Origin: DASYML01 sp036009045
GTDB lineage: Bacteria; Acidobacteriota; Blastocatellia; Pyrinomonadales; Pyrinomonadaceae
Length of the DNA stretch: 64,000 bases
Assembly (NCBI GenBank): GCA_036009045.1
Contig: DASYML010000187.1
Span: forward strand, 101,524-165,523
Direction of reading: 5' to 3'
Made by a program: the position numbers and the translations under genes. The notes under the pieces are model-generated. The model did no database searches and had not been told where the DNA came from. It saw only the letters and a program-made list of their open reading frames with translations. Positions 56,709 through 64,000 of the stretch are shown one piece after another. Position 1 is the stretch's first letter; each line of letters opens with the position of its first letter.

Positions 56709-57583
56709 ACTGCCTGAAATTTGAAACCATCATCAACGACCTGTTGCGCGCGCCCTTGATGGACGCGGACACGAGAGTGAGCGGGTTGGCCCACGCGGAG
56801 AATTGCCCGCGCTGCGCTTCACGCCTGGCGGACGAAAAGGCTCTCACGCTGGGCCTGCGCGCGATGAGCGCGTGCGCGATGACGAAAGAGGCTCCCGCGC
56901 GCGTCGAAGCGGTGTTGCTGGCAGCCTTTCGCGCAGGCGCGAGCGTTGAAACAGACGCGCCTCTGAGGGCCACTGGCGTCGTACACATGCCGCAGAGGAC
57001 GCGCCCGCGCTGGTCCTGGCAAGCGGGCGCGGCAATCGCCGCCGCGATTCTCTTAACCGTGACCTTGAGCGTCCTTCGCTTGCGACCGCAGCAGCCCGCA
57101 TCAACACCGGCGGACGCGCCGCAACTCGCGCAGGTGACGGGAACTACAACAACAGTCCAGACGCCTTCGAGGGTTGAGGTAGACAATGCTCTGCCCGGAA
57201 CGGATGCTCCCGCGCCGGAAATGTTGAAGGCGAATGAGGAGCCAACGCCGCCTCGCAAGTTTGCAATGCCGTCTCAGGTGGCCTCTCTGCACAGGCCCGT
57301 GCGACGCGCGAACGCGTTGGTTAATCCGAACAATGGCGCGCGCGTCGTCAACGCCGGAAGCAACACGGGAGAGGCGGAGATCGCGACGGACTTTATGCCT
57401 TTGACTTATGACGGGGGCGCGATGGCGATGGAGAGCGGGCACGTCGTGCGCGTCGAGTTGCCGCGCACCGCGCTGGTCTCGATGGGGCTGCCGATGAATC
57501 CAGAACGCGCGGGCGAACTCGTCAAGGCAGATGTCCTGATGGGTGATGACGGGGTCGCACGCGCGATACGCTTTGTGCGCTGA
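56705..57583 (+). CDS. Membrane anti-sigma factor candidate
   Basis: A 292-residue, single-pass membrane protein translated from an ATG overlapping the sigma gene stop (ATGA). The N-terminus holds a zf-HC2-like signature: MNCLKFETIINDLLRAPL, then HAENCPRCASRLADEKAL (HxxxCxxC). A membrane helix follows (AGAAIAAAILLTVTLSVL, about 102-119). The periplasmic part is Pro/Thr/Ala-rich, ending in a small domain (SGHVVRVELPRTALVSMGLPM, GVARAIRFVR) like those of RskA-type proteins. This supports a zinc-binding anti-sigma that sequesters the ECF factor and senses an envelope signal. Confidence 0.85.
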   Translation: MNCLKFETIINDLLRAPLMDADTRVSGLAHAENCPRCASRLADEKALTLGLRAMSACAMTKEAPARVEAVLLAAFRAGASVETDAPLRATGVVHMPQRTRPRWSWQAGAAIAAAILLTVTLSVLRLRPQQPASTPADAPQLAQVTGTTTTVQTPSRVEVDNALPGTDAPAPEMLKANEEPTPPRKFAMPSQVASLHRPVRRANALVNPNNGARVVNAGSNTGEAEIATDFMPLTYDGGAMAMESGHVVRVELPRTALVSMGLPMNPERAGELVKADVLMGDDGVARAIRFVR

Positions 57584-57675
57584 GCACGCCTCGCAAAAAA
57601 GTATCACGGCCACTGGGCCAATTATCCGAACGGCAAGAGTCGCCGACGTAATCTTAATGAGGAGAGAAGAGAATA

Positions 57676-58755
57676 ATGAGCTTACTAAAACAGTTGACCA
57701 TGAGCGTCGCCTTCATGCTGGCGATAATGCTCTGCGGCATTAGCGCGATGGCGCAGGAGACGGGGCAGGGCAAGACGCTGAAGCCGGAACGCGAGATCAT
57801 CGTAGAGCGCAACGGAGTCGTCCTCACGACGGACCAGCGCGGCCCTGAAATCGTGCCGATGACGCCGATGGCCCCCATGCCGCCGTTGCCAGGAATGGGC
57901 GGCGATGGTTACACCTTCAACTTCGTCTCGTCCGAGATGAGCTTTGATAGAAAAGTGGTGAAGGGCGTGCCCTACTCCGCAGAGGCCGTGACGGAGACTG
58001 TGCAGACGCTCGGCGATGGCAATCGCATCGTGCGTAAGTCGAGCGCGAAAATCTACCGCGACTCGGAGGGACGCACGCGGCGCGATCAGAAGTTGAACGC
58101 GATTGGCCCATTCGCCACCAGCGGGGACATGCCGCAAATGTCCTCCATCAACGACCCCGTCAGCGGCGTCAGTTATACGCTGGACGAGCGCAGCCGCACC
58201 GCGCGTAAGCTGCTCTTCAAAAGGCCCGGCTCGACGCCTCCTCCGGGGCACTGGGAGTTGGGCACGCCGGGCGCACCGCCTCCACCCAACGGCGCTGCGA
58301 AAGTGGCAGGCCCGCAGGAACGCAGCCGCGTCATGATCGTCGGTGATGGTCCTGGCAGCAACGCGGTGTTCAACTCTGAGGTCCATGTGAGACAGGGCGG
58401 CCCGGAAGGCAAGGAGTTGCCGAAGCCTGTCGTCGAATCGCTCGGCAAGCAGACGGTGGAGGGCGTCGAGGCGGAGGGCACGCGCACGACCCTCACGATT
58501 CCGGCGGGCGAGATCGGCAACGAGCGTCCCATACAGATTATCAGCGAGCGCTGGTACTCACCCGAATTGCAAACGGTCGTCATGACCAAACGCAACGACC
58601 CGCTCGCGGGCGAGACCACCTACAGGTTGACCAACATCAACCGCAGCGAACCCGACCGCTCGCTCTTTGAAGTGCCCGCCGATTACAAGATCAAGGAAGG
58701 CGCTGTCTTTGAGTTCCATTACGACGGCAACAAAAAGCCCGGCGAAAACAAGTGA
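57676..58755 (+). CDS. Exported hypothetical protein
   Basis: I do not recognise a named family for this 359-residue secreted protein. It has a signal peptide (VAFMLAIMLCGISAMAQ), a Pro/Met-rich segment (VPMTPMAPMPPLPGMGG), and beta-rich sequence with charged repeats (KVVKGVPYSAEAVTETVQTLGDGNRIVRKSSAKIYRDSEGRTRRD). Sequences of this kind are common in Acidobacteriota genomes next to ECF sigma genes. GAGGAGAG precedes the ATG. It is 92 bases after the anti-sigma gene, so it may be controlled by that pair. Codon use matches neighbours. Confidence 0.78.
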   Translation: MSLLKQLTMSVAFMLAIMLCGISAMAQETGQGKTLKPEREIIVERNGVVLTTDQRGPEIVPMTPMAPMPPLPGMGGDGYTFNFVSSEMSFDRKVVKGVPYSAEAVTETVQTLGDGNRIVRKSSAKIYRDSEGRTRRDQKLNAIGPFATSGDMPQMSSINDPVSGVSYTLDERSRTARKLLFKRPGSTPPPGHWELGTPGAPPPPNGAAKVAGPQERSRVMIVGDGPGSNAVFNSEVHVRQGGPEGKELPKPVVESLGKQTVEGVEAEGTRTTLTIPAGEIGNERPIQIISERWYSPELQTVVMTKRNDPLAGETTYRLTNINRSEPDRSLFEVPADYKIKEGAVFEFHYDGNKKPGENK

Positions 58756-58884
58756 CAAGTCGCTGAGCAAGTAAATCGCCCTGCTGTTTCATCCTCTCGA
58801 AGTGAAGGCCGTCAATCTTCATTTCGGGAGGATGAAACTAATCGCCGGCCTCTCAAACACCCGACACAAGGAGCGCTCGATTTG

Positions 58885-59805
58885 ATGTCAAGATTAAAGG
58901 TCCTGTTATGTGCCGGAATCATCGGCCTCATGCTGCCCGCCCTGACCTTCGCGCAGTCCGCGACGCGCGCGGCCATGCTTTCGCAGAAGACGGTCGTTGA
59001 CGTGCCGTTGATTTTTAATGGACCAACGCCCTCCGTCGAAGTGACGGTCAACGGTCAGGGTCCGTTTGTTTTCGAGATTGACACGGGCGCGGGCGGCGGT
59101 GCGCGAATGGATGCTTCCCTGAAAGAACGTCTCGGACTGAAGCCGGTCGGACAAGCCGTCGCGGGCGACCCTTCCGGTAAAAACACACGGACCATAGACC
59201 TCTTCAAGCTTGATTCGCTCTCGCTCGGAGGAGTCCAGTTTCATGATGTGGAAACGGGCGTGGGCGACTACAACCGGATGCCGAATATGCCGCACATTGA
59301 CGGCGTGCTGGGCTTCAGTCTCTTCGCGGAATATCTGTTGACGATGGATTACCCCGGCAAGCGTTTGCGACTTGAGCAGGGCGCGCTGCCGCAATCCAAC
59401 GGCGCGGACATCCTGAGCTACGAGACGGACCACGGCATCCCGAGCATAGAGATGGAGGTCGGCGGCCTTAAAGTGAACGCGCATATTGATTCGGGAAACA
59501 TGCGCGGCGGCTTCACGCTGCCGGGTTCGCTGGTCGAAAAGCTTGCGCTGGCCGCGCCGCCGAGGGTCGTCGGCAGGGGCCGGACCATGAGCAACGAATT
59601 CGAGATTAAGGAAGCCACGCTCAAGGGCACACTGCGCTGGGGCCGCTACGAGTTCAACGAACCGCCCCTGACTTTCATAGACATCTTCAAAGTCGGCAAC
59701 ATCGGCTCCAAAGTGCTCAAAGAATTTGCGCTGACCTTCGATCAGAAGAACCACCGCGTCAGACTGGTCCGGCAGAACACCGCCAGCGCGCCCACTCCCG
59801 GTTAA
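58885..59805 (+). CDS. Exported retropepsin-like aspartyl protease
   Basis: A 306-residue secreted protein with a signal peptide (LKVLLCAGIIGLMLPALTFAQ). It has an aspartyl protease domain: FVFEIDTGAGGGARMDASL, with DTG at about residue 68, and a later hydrophobic-hydrophobic-Gly region (MPHIDGVLGFSLFAEYLLTMDYPGKRLRLEQG). A second half repeats the pattern with HIDSGNMRGGF, where the motif is DSG rather than DTG. It thus resembles the two-domain TPR-retropepsin at 29076-30686. AAGGAG lies before the ATG, and the TTG three bases upstream is not needed. It ends an apparent operon with the sigma/anti-sigma genes and is followed by a nested palindrome. Confidence 0.85.
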   Translation: MSRLKVLLCAGIIGLMLPALTFAQSATRAAMLSQKTVVDVPLIFNGPTPSVEVTVNGQGPFVFEIDTGAGGGARMDASLKERLGLKPVGQAVAGDPSGKNTRTIDLFKLDSLSLGGVQFHDVETGVGDYNRMPNMPHIDGVLGFSLFAEYLLTMDYPGKRLRLEQGALPQSNGADILSYETDHGIPSIEMEVGGLKVNAHIDSGNMRGGFTLPGSLVEKLALAAPPRVVGRGRTMSNEFEIKEATLKGTLRWGRYEFNEPPLTFIDIFKVGNIGSKVLKEFALTFDQKNHRVRLVRQNTASAPTPG

Positions 59806-59830
59806 CGAATATCTGTGAAGCGATAGAACA

Positions 59831-60022
59831 TCCCCGGAGGGGATGAATATGAGAGCCGGGGCAGCGCCCCCGGTCCTCTCACGCCAACACAATCCGACCC
59901 TGAAAGGGTCGCACCTCAATCTTGCAGGTGCGACCCTTTCAGGGTCGGTTTCTATCTTGGACCAGTGACCGGGGGCGACGCTGACGCTTGCCCCCGGCTC
60001 TCATATTCGGCCCTTTCAGGGC
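59831..60022. repeat. Nested palindromic repeat, copy 4
   Basis: Modules: TCCCCGGAGGGGA, GAGAGCCGGGGCAGCGCCCCC, CGACCCTGAAAGGGTCG with facing CGACCCTTTCAGGGTCG, TTGGACCAGTGACCGGGGGC, GCCCCCGGCTCTCAT, GCCCTTTCAGGGC. It lies between converging genes. Confidence 0.92.
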
Positions 60023-60085
60023 GTATTGCTTCGCAGATATTCTACTGCTTCGCAAATATTTCCTGCCCCTACTCTCTTCCTGTCT

Positions 60086-60529
60086 CTAGTCGCGCTCTTC
60101 GGCCAAATCCGTGATGACGATTGGCGAGGTGAGAGTTTTATGGACCGGGCACTTGTGTGCGATCTCCTGTAGGCGTGTGCGCTGCTCATCCGTCAGGGGG
60201 CCTTCGAGTGTCACCGAGCGTTCGATTTGATGGACGAAGCCTTCCGTGTTGGCTTCGCAGGTGACGCAATCCTTGGCGTGGATTCTTTGCTGGCGCAGGC
60301 GCACGGTGACGCGTTCGAGCGGCCAGCCCTTGCGCCGCGCATAGAGCGTCACGGTCATGTTGATACAGCCGCCGAGCGCGGAGAGCAGCAGAGTGTAAGG
60401 GTCCGGGCCTGCACCCTCGCCGCCGACACTGGCGGGTTCGTCAATCAGAAAGCTGCGCCCGTCTTCCCCATCTTCATAGCGTACTTCGTTCTGCAAATTC
60501 CTGACGGATGTCACAATCACTTCGCTCAT
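60086..60529 (-). CDS. OsmC/Ohr family peroxiredoxin-like protein
   Basis: OsmC proteins reduce organic hydroperoxides with paired Cys. From the ATG at 60527-60529 the 147 residues contain VGGEGAGPDPYTLLLSALGGCINMTVTLYARRKGWPLERV with Cys55. AHKCPVHKTLTSPIVI follows with the second Cys at about 127, spaced as in the family. AAGGAG sits seven bases upstream of this ATG, so the longer frame from 60559 is not used. An extra Cys pair (DCVTCEAN) lies between. It probably protects against lipid or organic peroxides. Confidence 0.92.
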   Translation of the reverse strand: MSEVIVTSVRNLQNEVRYEDGEDGRSFLIDEPASVGGEGAGPDPYTLLLSALGGCINMTVTLYARRKGWPLERVTVRLRQQRIHAKDCVTCEANTEGFVHQIERSVTLEGPLTDEQRTRLQEIAHKCPVHKTLTSPIVITDLAEERD

Positions 60530-60559
60530 GGCAGTCTCCTTCACAGGATAATATCCCAT

Positions 60560-60678
60560 AGTCCAAAGTCACGAAAGCATAGTCCAAAGTCCAAGGTCCA
60601 AAGTTAATAACAGCAATCTTCCGTATCTTGACATTGGACCTTGGACCTTGGACCCTGGACTTACTTGGTCTTTGGACT
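60560..60678. repeat. Heptamer inverted repeat, GTCCAAA family
   Basis: The left part (60560-60604) has GTCCAAA, GTCCAAA, GTCCAAG, GTCCAAA words; the right part (60630-60678) has TTGGACC, TTGGACC, TTGGACC, CTGGACT, then TTTGGACTTTT. It lies between divergent osmC-like and sucC genes. Confidence 0.88.
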
Positions 60679-60761
60679 TTTTACTTCTCTGCGGCTACAC
60701 TCCTGTGTCACCCGTATCAATCAAAAGGATTCAAGTCAGATGACCAGTCGAACGAGGATTG

Positions 60762-61928
<1,167 letters not shown>

Positions 61929-61933
61929 GGATG

Positions 61934-62011
61934 AGAGGCTGGAGGCTGGAGACTGAAGGCTAGTTAAAACAGCTTTGCTTTTCCTGGCCTCCAGCCTCCA
62001 GTCTGTAGCCT
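61934..62011. repeat. Heptamer inverted repeat, GAGGCTG/GAGACTG family
   Basis: The left arm 61934-61964 (GAGGCTG, GAGGCTG, GAGACTG, AAGGCTA, GTT) is mirrored at 61984-62011 (GGCCTCCAGCCTCCAGTCTG). The loop begins GTTAAAACAG and carries TGCTTTTC. TTTGCTTTT follows and then directly the next ATG. Confidence 0.92.
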
Positions 62012-62019
62012 TTGCTTTT

Positions 62020-62481
62020 ATGTTGAAATTTCTGGTCCATCTCAGTCGCTTGGCTCTCGTCGCGTTGTTTCTGTTCACGGCGGGGGCGAAGATTTTGACG
62101 GCGAGAGGATTCGCGGAGAACGTATCGAATCTGGTGGGCCAACGTTGGGCCTGGCCCGTGACGGTCTGTGTGATTGCGGCTGAATTGCTGGCCGCCGCTT
62201 TGCTTATCTGGCCGCGCACTGTGCGAGCGGGCGCGGTCTGGTCTGCTGTATTGCTGTTAGGGTTCGCGGGTTACGCGCTCTACTACGTTTACGTGTTGCA
62301 CGGCGAGCCGCTGGAATGCGGATGTTTCGGCGGCATCATCGCCAGCCAGTTGGGCGTCAAGACGGCGCTGCGTAATCTGGCCCTGCTCATCCCCGCGCTG
62401 CTCGTCATCTTCGGCCTTCCACGCCTGCGCCGGAAGGAACAAGCCATTCCAGATCAGCCGGACGTGTACCTCACTATCTGA
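62020..62481 (+). CDS. DoxX/MauE-like membrane protein
   Basis: A 153-residue integral membrane protein of four helices (FLVHLSRLALVALFLFTAGAKIL, VTVCVIAAELLAAALLIW, VWSAVLLLGFAGYALYYVYVL, LALLIPALLVIFGL). The loop motif ECGCFGG (two Cys in CGC) is typical of the MauE/DoxX-type redox membrane proteins that may pair with thioredoxin-like partners. I start at the ATG 62020-62022, since the upstream frame is repeat sequence. That ATG is preceded by CTTTT of the hairpin, with no Shine-Dalgarno site. A nested palindrome lies downstream. No partner oxidoreductase is adjacent. Confidence 0.85.
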   Translation: MLKFLVHLSRLALVALFLFTAGAKILTARGFAENVSNLVGQRWAWPVTVCVIAAELLAAALLIWPRTVRAGAVWSAVLLLGFAGYALYYVYVLHGEPLECGCFGGIIASQLGVKTALRNLALLIPALLVIFGLPRLRRKEQAIPDQPDVYLTI

Positions 62482-62551
62482 ATTTTTACTTCAAGCGCAT
62501 ATTTCATCACCTGAGAGGGTTCTGAAAAGTCGGATAAAACCCTTCAAGCTT

Positions 62552-62758
62552 ATCCACGCCAGTGGATACATGTGAGAGCCGGGGCAGCGCCCCCGGCACC
62601 CTCGTCACCATACAATTCGACCCTGAAAGGGTCGCACCTCAACATGAAGTGTGCGACCCTTTGAGGGTCGGTTTCTATCTTGGACCAGTAACCGGGGGCG
62701 CTGCCCCCGGCTCTCACAGGTTGCCCTTACAGGGCACAGACGGCTTCATCAGACAGCT
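62552..62758. repeat. Nested palindromic repeat, copy 5
   Basis: Modules: ATCCACGCCAGTGGAT, GAGAGCCGGGGCAGCGCCCCC, CGACCCTGAAAGGGTCG with facing CGACCCTTTGAGGGTCG, TTGGACCAGTAACCGGGGGC, GCCCCCGGCTCTCAC, GCCCTTACAGGGC, CAGACGGCTT and TCAGACAGCTT. It lies between converging genes. Confidence 0.92.
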
Positions 62759-62797
62759 TCTAAGCGAAGCAGGGATTTCTTCGCTCGCAAAGAAAGC

Positions 62798-63742
62798 TCA
62801 ACGCCCGTTCGCGCGTGATGGCGCGCGGCGCAGGCGTGTGATTTCATAGCGGGTATTATCTATGCGTTCCTGCACGTCCGGGTGGTCGCGGAAGAGCGTG
62901 CCGAGAAGGCTCGCGTCCGATTGGCTGATGCTCTGTAGTTTTTGAAACATCGTGATCATGCCCTCCGCGTTGAAGCCAGCTTTGAACATGCCGCGCACGC
63001 CCAGAAAGTCTGCCTCGCGTTCCTCTTCGCGGCTATGCACTGCGAGCAGGCCGCTCCCGACCATCTGCGCGGCGGTCTTCCCCAACTCTTGAGCCGCGTC
63101 GCCCGCCACGCCCGTAATCGAGCCGACGAGGTCCGCGAGTCCGCCCACGGCCTGCCGTTGTTGCAGCGACTTCAAACTATGACGCGCGACGACATGGCCC
63201 ACCTCGTGCGAGAGCACGGAAGCGAGTTCGTCATCGTTGGCGAGTTTCATCAAGGCCGTCGTCACGTAAACATATCCACCCGGACCTGAGAAAGCGTTAA
63301 TCTGATTATCTTCGATGACGTAAAAATGATAGACGAGTGTCGGTCTCAGGCTCTTGCGCGCGACGCGCTGGCCGATGCGATTCGCGCGTTCCAGACCATC
63401 GTTCGTGAGCCTGTATCTCTTGCCAACCTCGACGTGAAGTTGTTGGCCCAACCGTGTCTCGTCGCGTTCGCTGAGAAGTCCCGCGTTGGAGTAACGCGCG
63501 TCGCGGAATTCGGCGTAGGGGTCATCCTGTATGATGCGCGTGGCCGAGTTCACGACATCGGAGCCGAGCGTGACGAGCGTGGGCAGCGTGGACCCGGCGG
63601 GCTGTGTCGCCGTCTCACGCCTGGGGCGCGTTTGATGTCGCTGTGCGAAGGCGGTCAGGGAGAGATGCGAAATAATGAGGGCGATGATGAAGGCCGGGAT
63701 GAAGGCTGAAAGTTTGCGGCGTGCGGGGGAATGACAGTACAT
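62798..63742 (-). CDS. Exported M48 family metalloprotease
   Basis: A 314-residue secreted or membrane-tethered zinc protease. A signal peptide (LSAFIPAFIIALIISHLSLTAFA) is followed by a linker and the catalytic domain. The domain has YVIEDNQINAFSGPGGYVYVTTALMKLANDDELASVLSHEVGHVVARHSL, with HEVGH the zinc site, and EEREADFLGVRGMFKAGFN giving the third ligand. It resembles BepA/Oma1-type quality-control proteases without a TPR tail. A nonamer repeat precedes the gene on its 5' side and a nested palindrome follows its 3' end. Confidence 0.92.
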   Translation of the reverse strand: MYCHSPARRKLSAFIPAFIIALIISHLSLTAFAQRHQTRPRRETATQPAGSTLPTLVTLGSDVVNSATRIIQDDPYAEFRDARYSNAGLLSERDETRLGQQLHVEVGKRYRLTNDGLERANRIGQRVARKSLRPTLVYHFYVIEDNQINAFSGPGGYVYVTTALMKLANDDELASVLSHEVGHVVARHSLKSLQQRQAVGGLADLVGSITGVAGDAAQELGKTAAQMVGSGLLAVHSREEEREADFLGVRGMFKAGFNAEGMITMFQKLQSISQSDASLLGTLFRDHPDVQERIDNTRYEITRLRRAPSRANGR

Positions 63743-63825
63743 CCGTTTTAATCTCCTTTGTGCGTTGGCTCACTCTTAATGATTCTACTCTGTGACACTG
63801 TATTGAGTGAAGAGGGTAACGGCGA

Positions 63826-63922
63826 TTCACCACCGCAGACACAGAGGACACAAAGTAAGCACAGAGAAATCAATTCAACAACCCTGTGGGTCCTCTGTGC
63901 GCTCTGTGTCTGCGGTGGTGAA
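63826..63922. repeat. Nonamer inverted repeat, GACACAGAG family
   Basis: The left arm 63826-63866 is TTCACCACCGCAGACACAGA and on through GACACAAAG and TAAGCACAGAG. The right arm 63891-63922 is CCTCTGTGCGCTCTGTGTCT and GCGGTGGTGAA. It is nearly the same as the copy at 49995-50092. Confidence 0.9.
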
Positions 63923-64000
63923 CAGGTTCTCACGTACACTCAAGCATGAACTCGTTAATTCTCGGCGCGCGTTGTAGAATTGCGGCGTTCTGTAAAATCG

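Overview
The window is about 59-60% G+C, densely coded, and looks like the chromosome of a Gram-negative (LPS-making) bacterium. WaaA, MurJ, PEP-CTERM and SPOR proteins, a DUF1111-type di-heme cytochrome, several families of secreted retropepsin-like proteins and the style of the intergenic repeats fit Acidobacteriota (perhaps Blastocatellia) best. That placement is an inference from gene content, not from a marker-gene tree. No phage, IS transposase or CRISPR array was seen.

Layout: 1-3.3 kb waaA (cut by the left edge), efp, a dodecin and a SprT-like protease, all on the minus strand. 3.9-9.2 kb heat-shock cluster hrcA-grpE-dnaK-dnaJ. 10-16 kb tsaD, rsmD, a di-heme cytochrome, recG. 16.4-18.1 kb nucleotidyltransferase-fold protein, EEP-family hydrolase and a toxin-antitoxin-like pair. 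18.3-25.8 kb bacilliredoxin, tsaE-nnrDE, a PEP-CTERM protein, murJ and an NtrC-type regulator. 26.6-36.5 kb dacB, an archaeal-type Ogg, a TPR-retropepsin, a PIN protein, a lytic transglycosylase, a decayed MFS gene, an amidohydrolase and ackA. 36.5-39.4 kb PilZ plus GGDEF-EAL, a c-di-GMP pair. 40-44.3 kb a compact envelope/cytoskeleton cluster (zinc ribbon-TM-SPOR, TM-amidase, actin-like ATPase). 44.7-53.4 kb PrcB-like lipoprotein, MOSC, two aminotransferases, cysS, thiL and a MerR regulator. 53.5 kb tRNA-Pro(GGG). 53.7-64 kb secreted DUF4394/Calx-beta protein, an ECF sigma/anti-sigma pair followed by secreted proteins, OsmC, sucC, a DoxX/MauE-like protein and an M48 protease.

The most striking feature is what fills the gaps. 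At least twenty intergenic spaces hold long inverted repeats whose arms are arrays of 7-bp words (GTGACGA, GAGGCTA, CAGTTTT, GTCCAAA, GAGCCAG, GCGGAAT, GAGTGAT and others) or, in a second class, 9-bp words (GACACAGAG type). Different word families share one scaffold: arm, a GTTAAA-type loop, mirrored arm, then TGCTTT. Arms mirror each other base for base, including the order of word variants. They often abut the next start codon with no Shine-Dalgarno sequence in between, and one has entered the thiL reading frame. A separate family of about 200-bp nested palindromes (five copies) sits at gene 3' ends, and the 7-mer TGGNCCA occurs several times more often than base composition predicts. These three layers of iterated sequence, and the actin-like/amidase/SPOR cluster, are the parts most likely to be undescribed.
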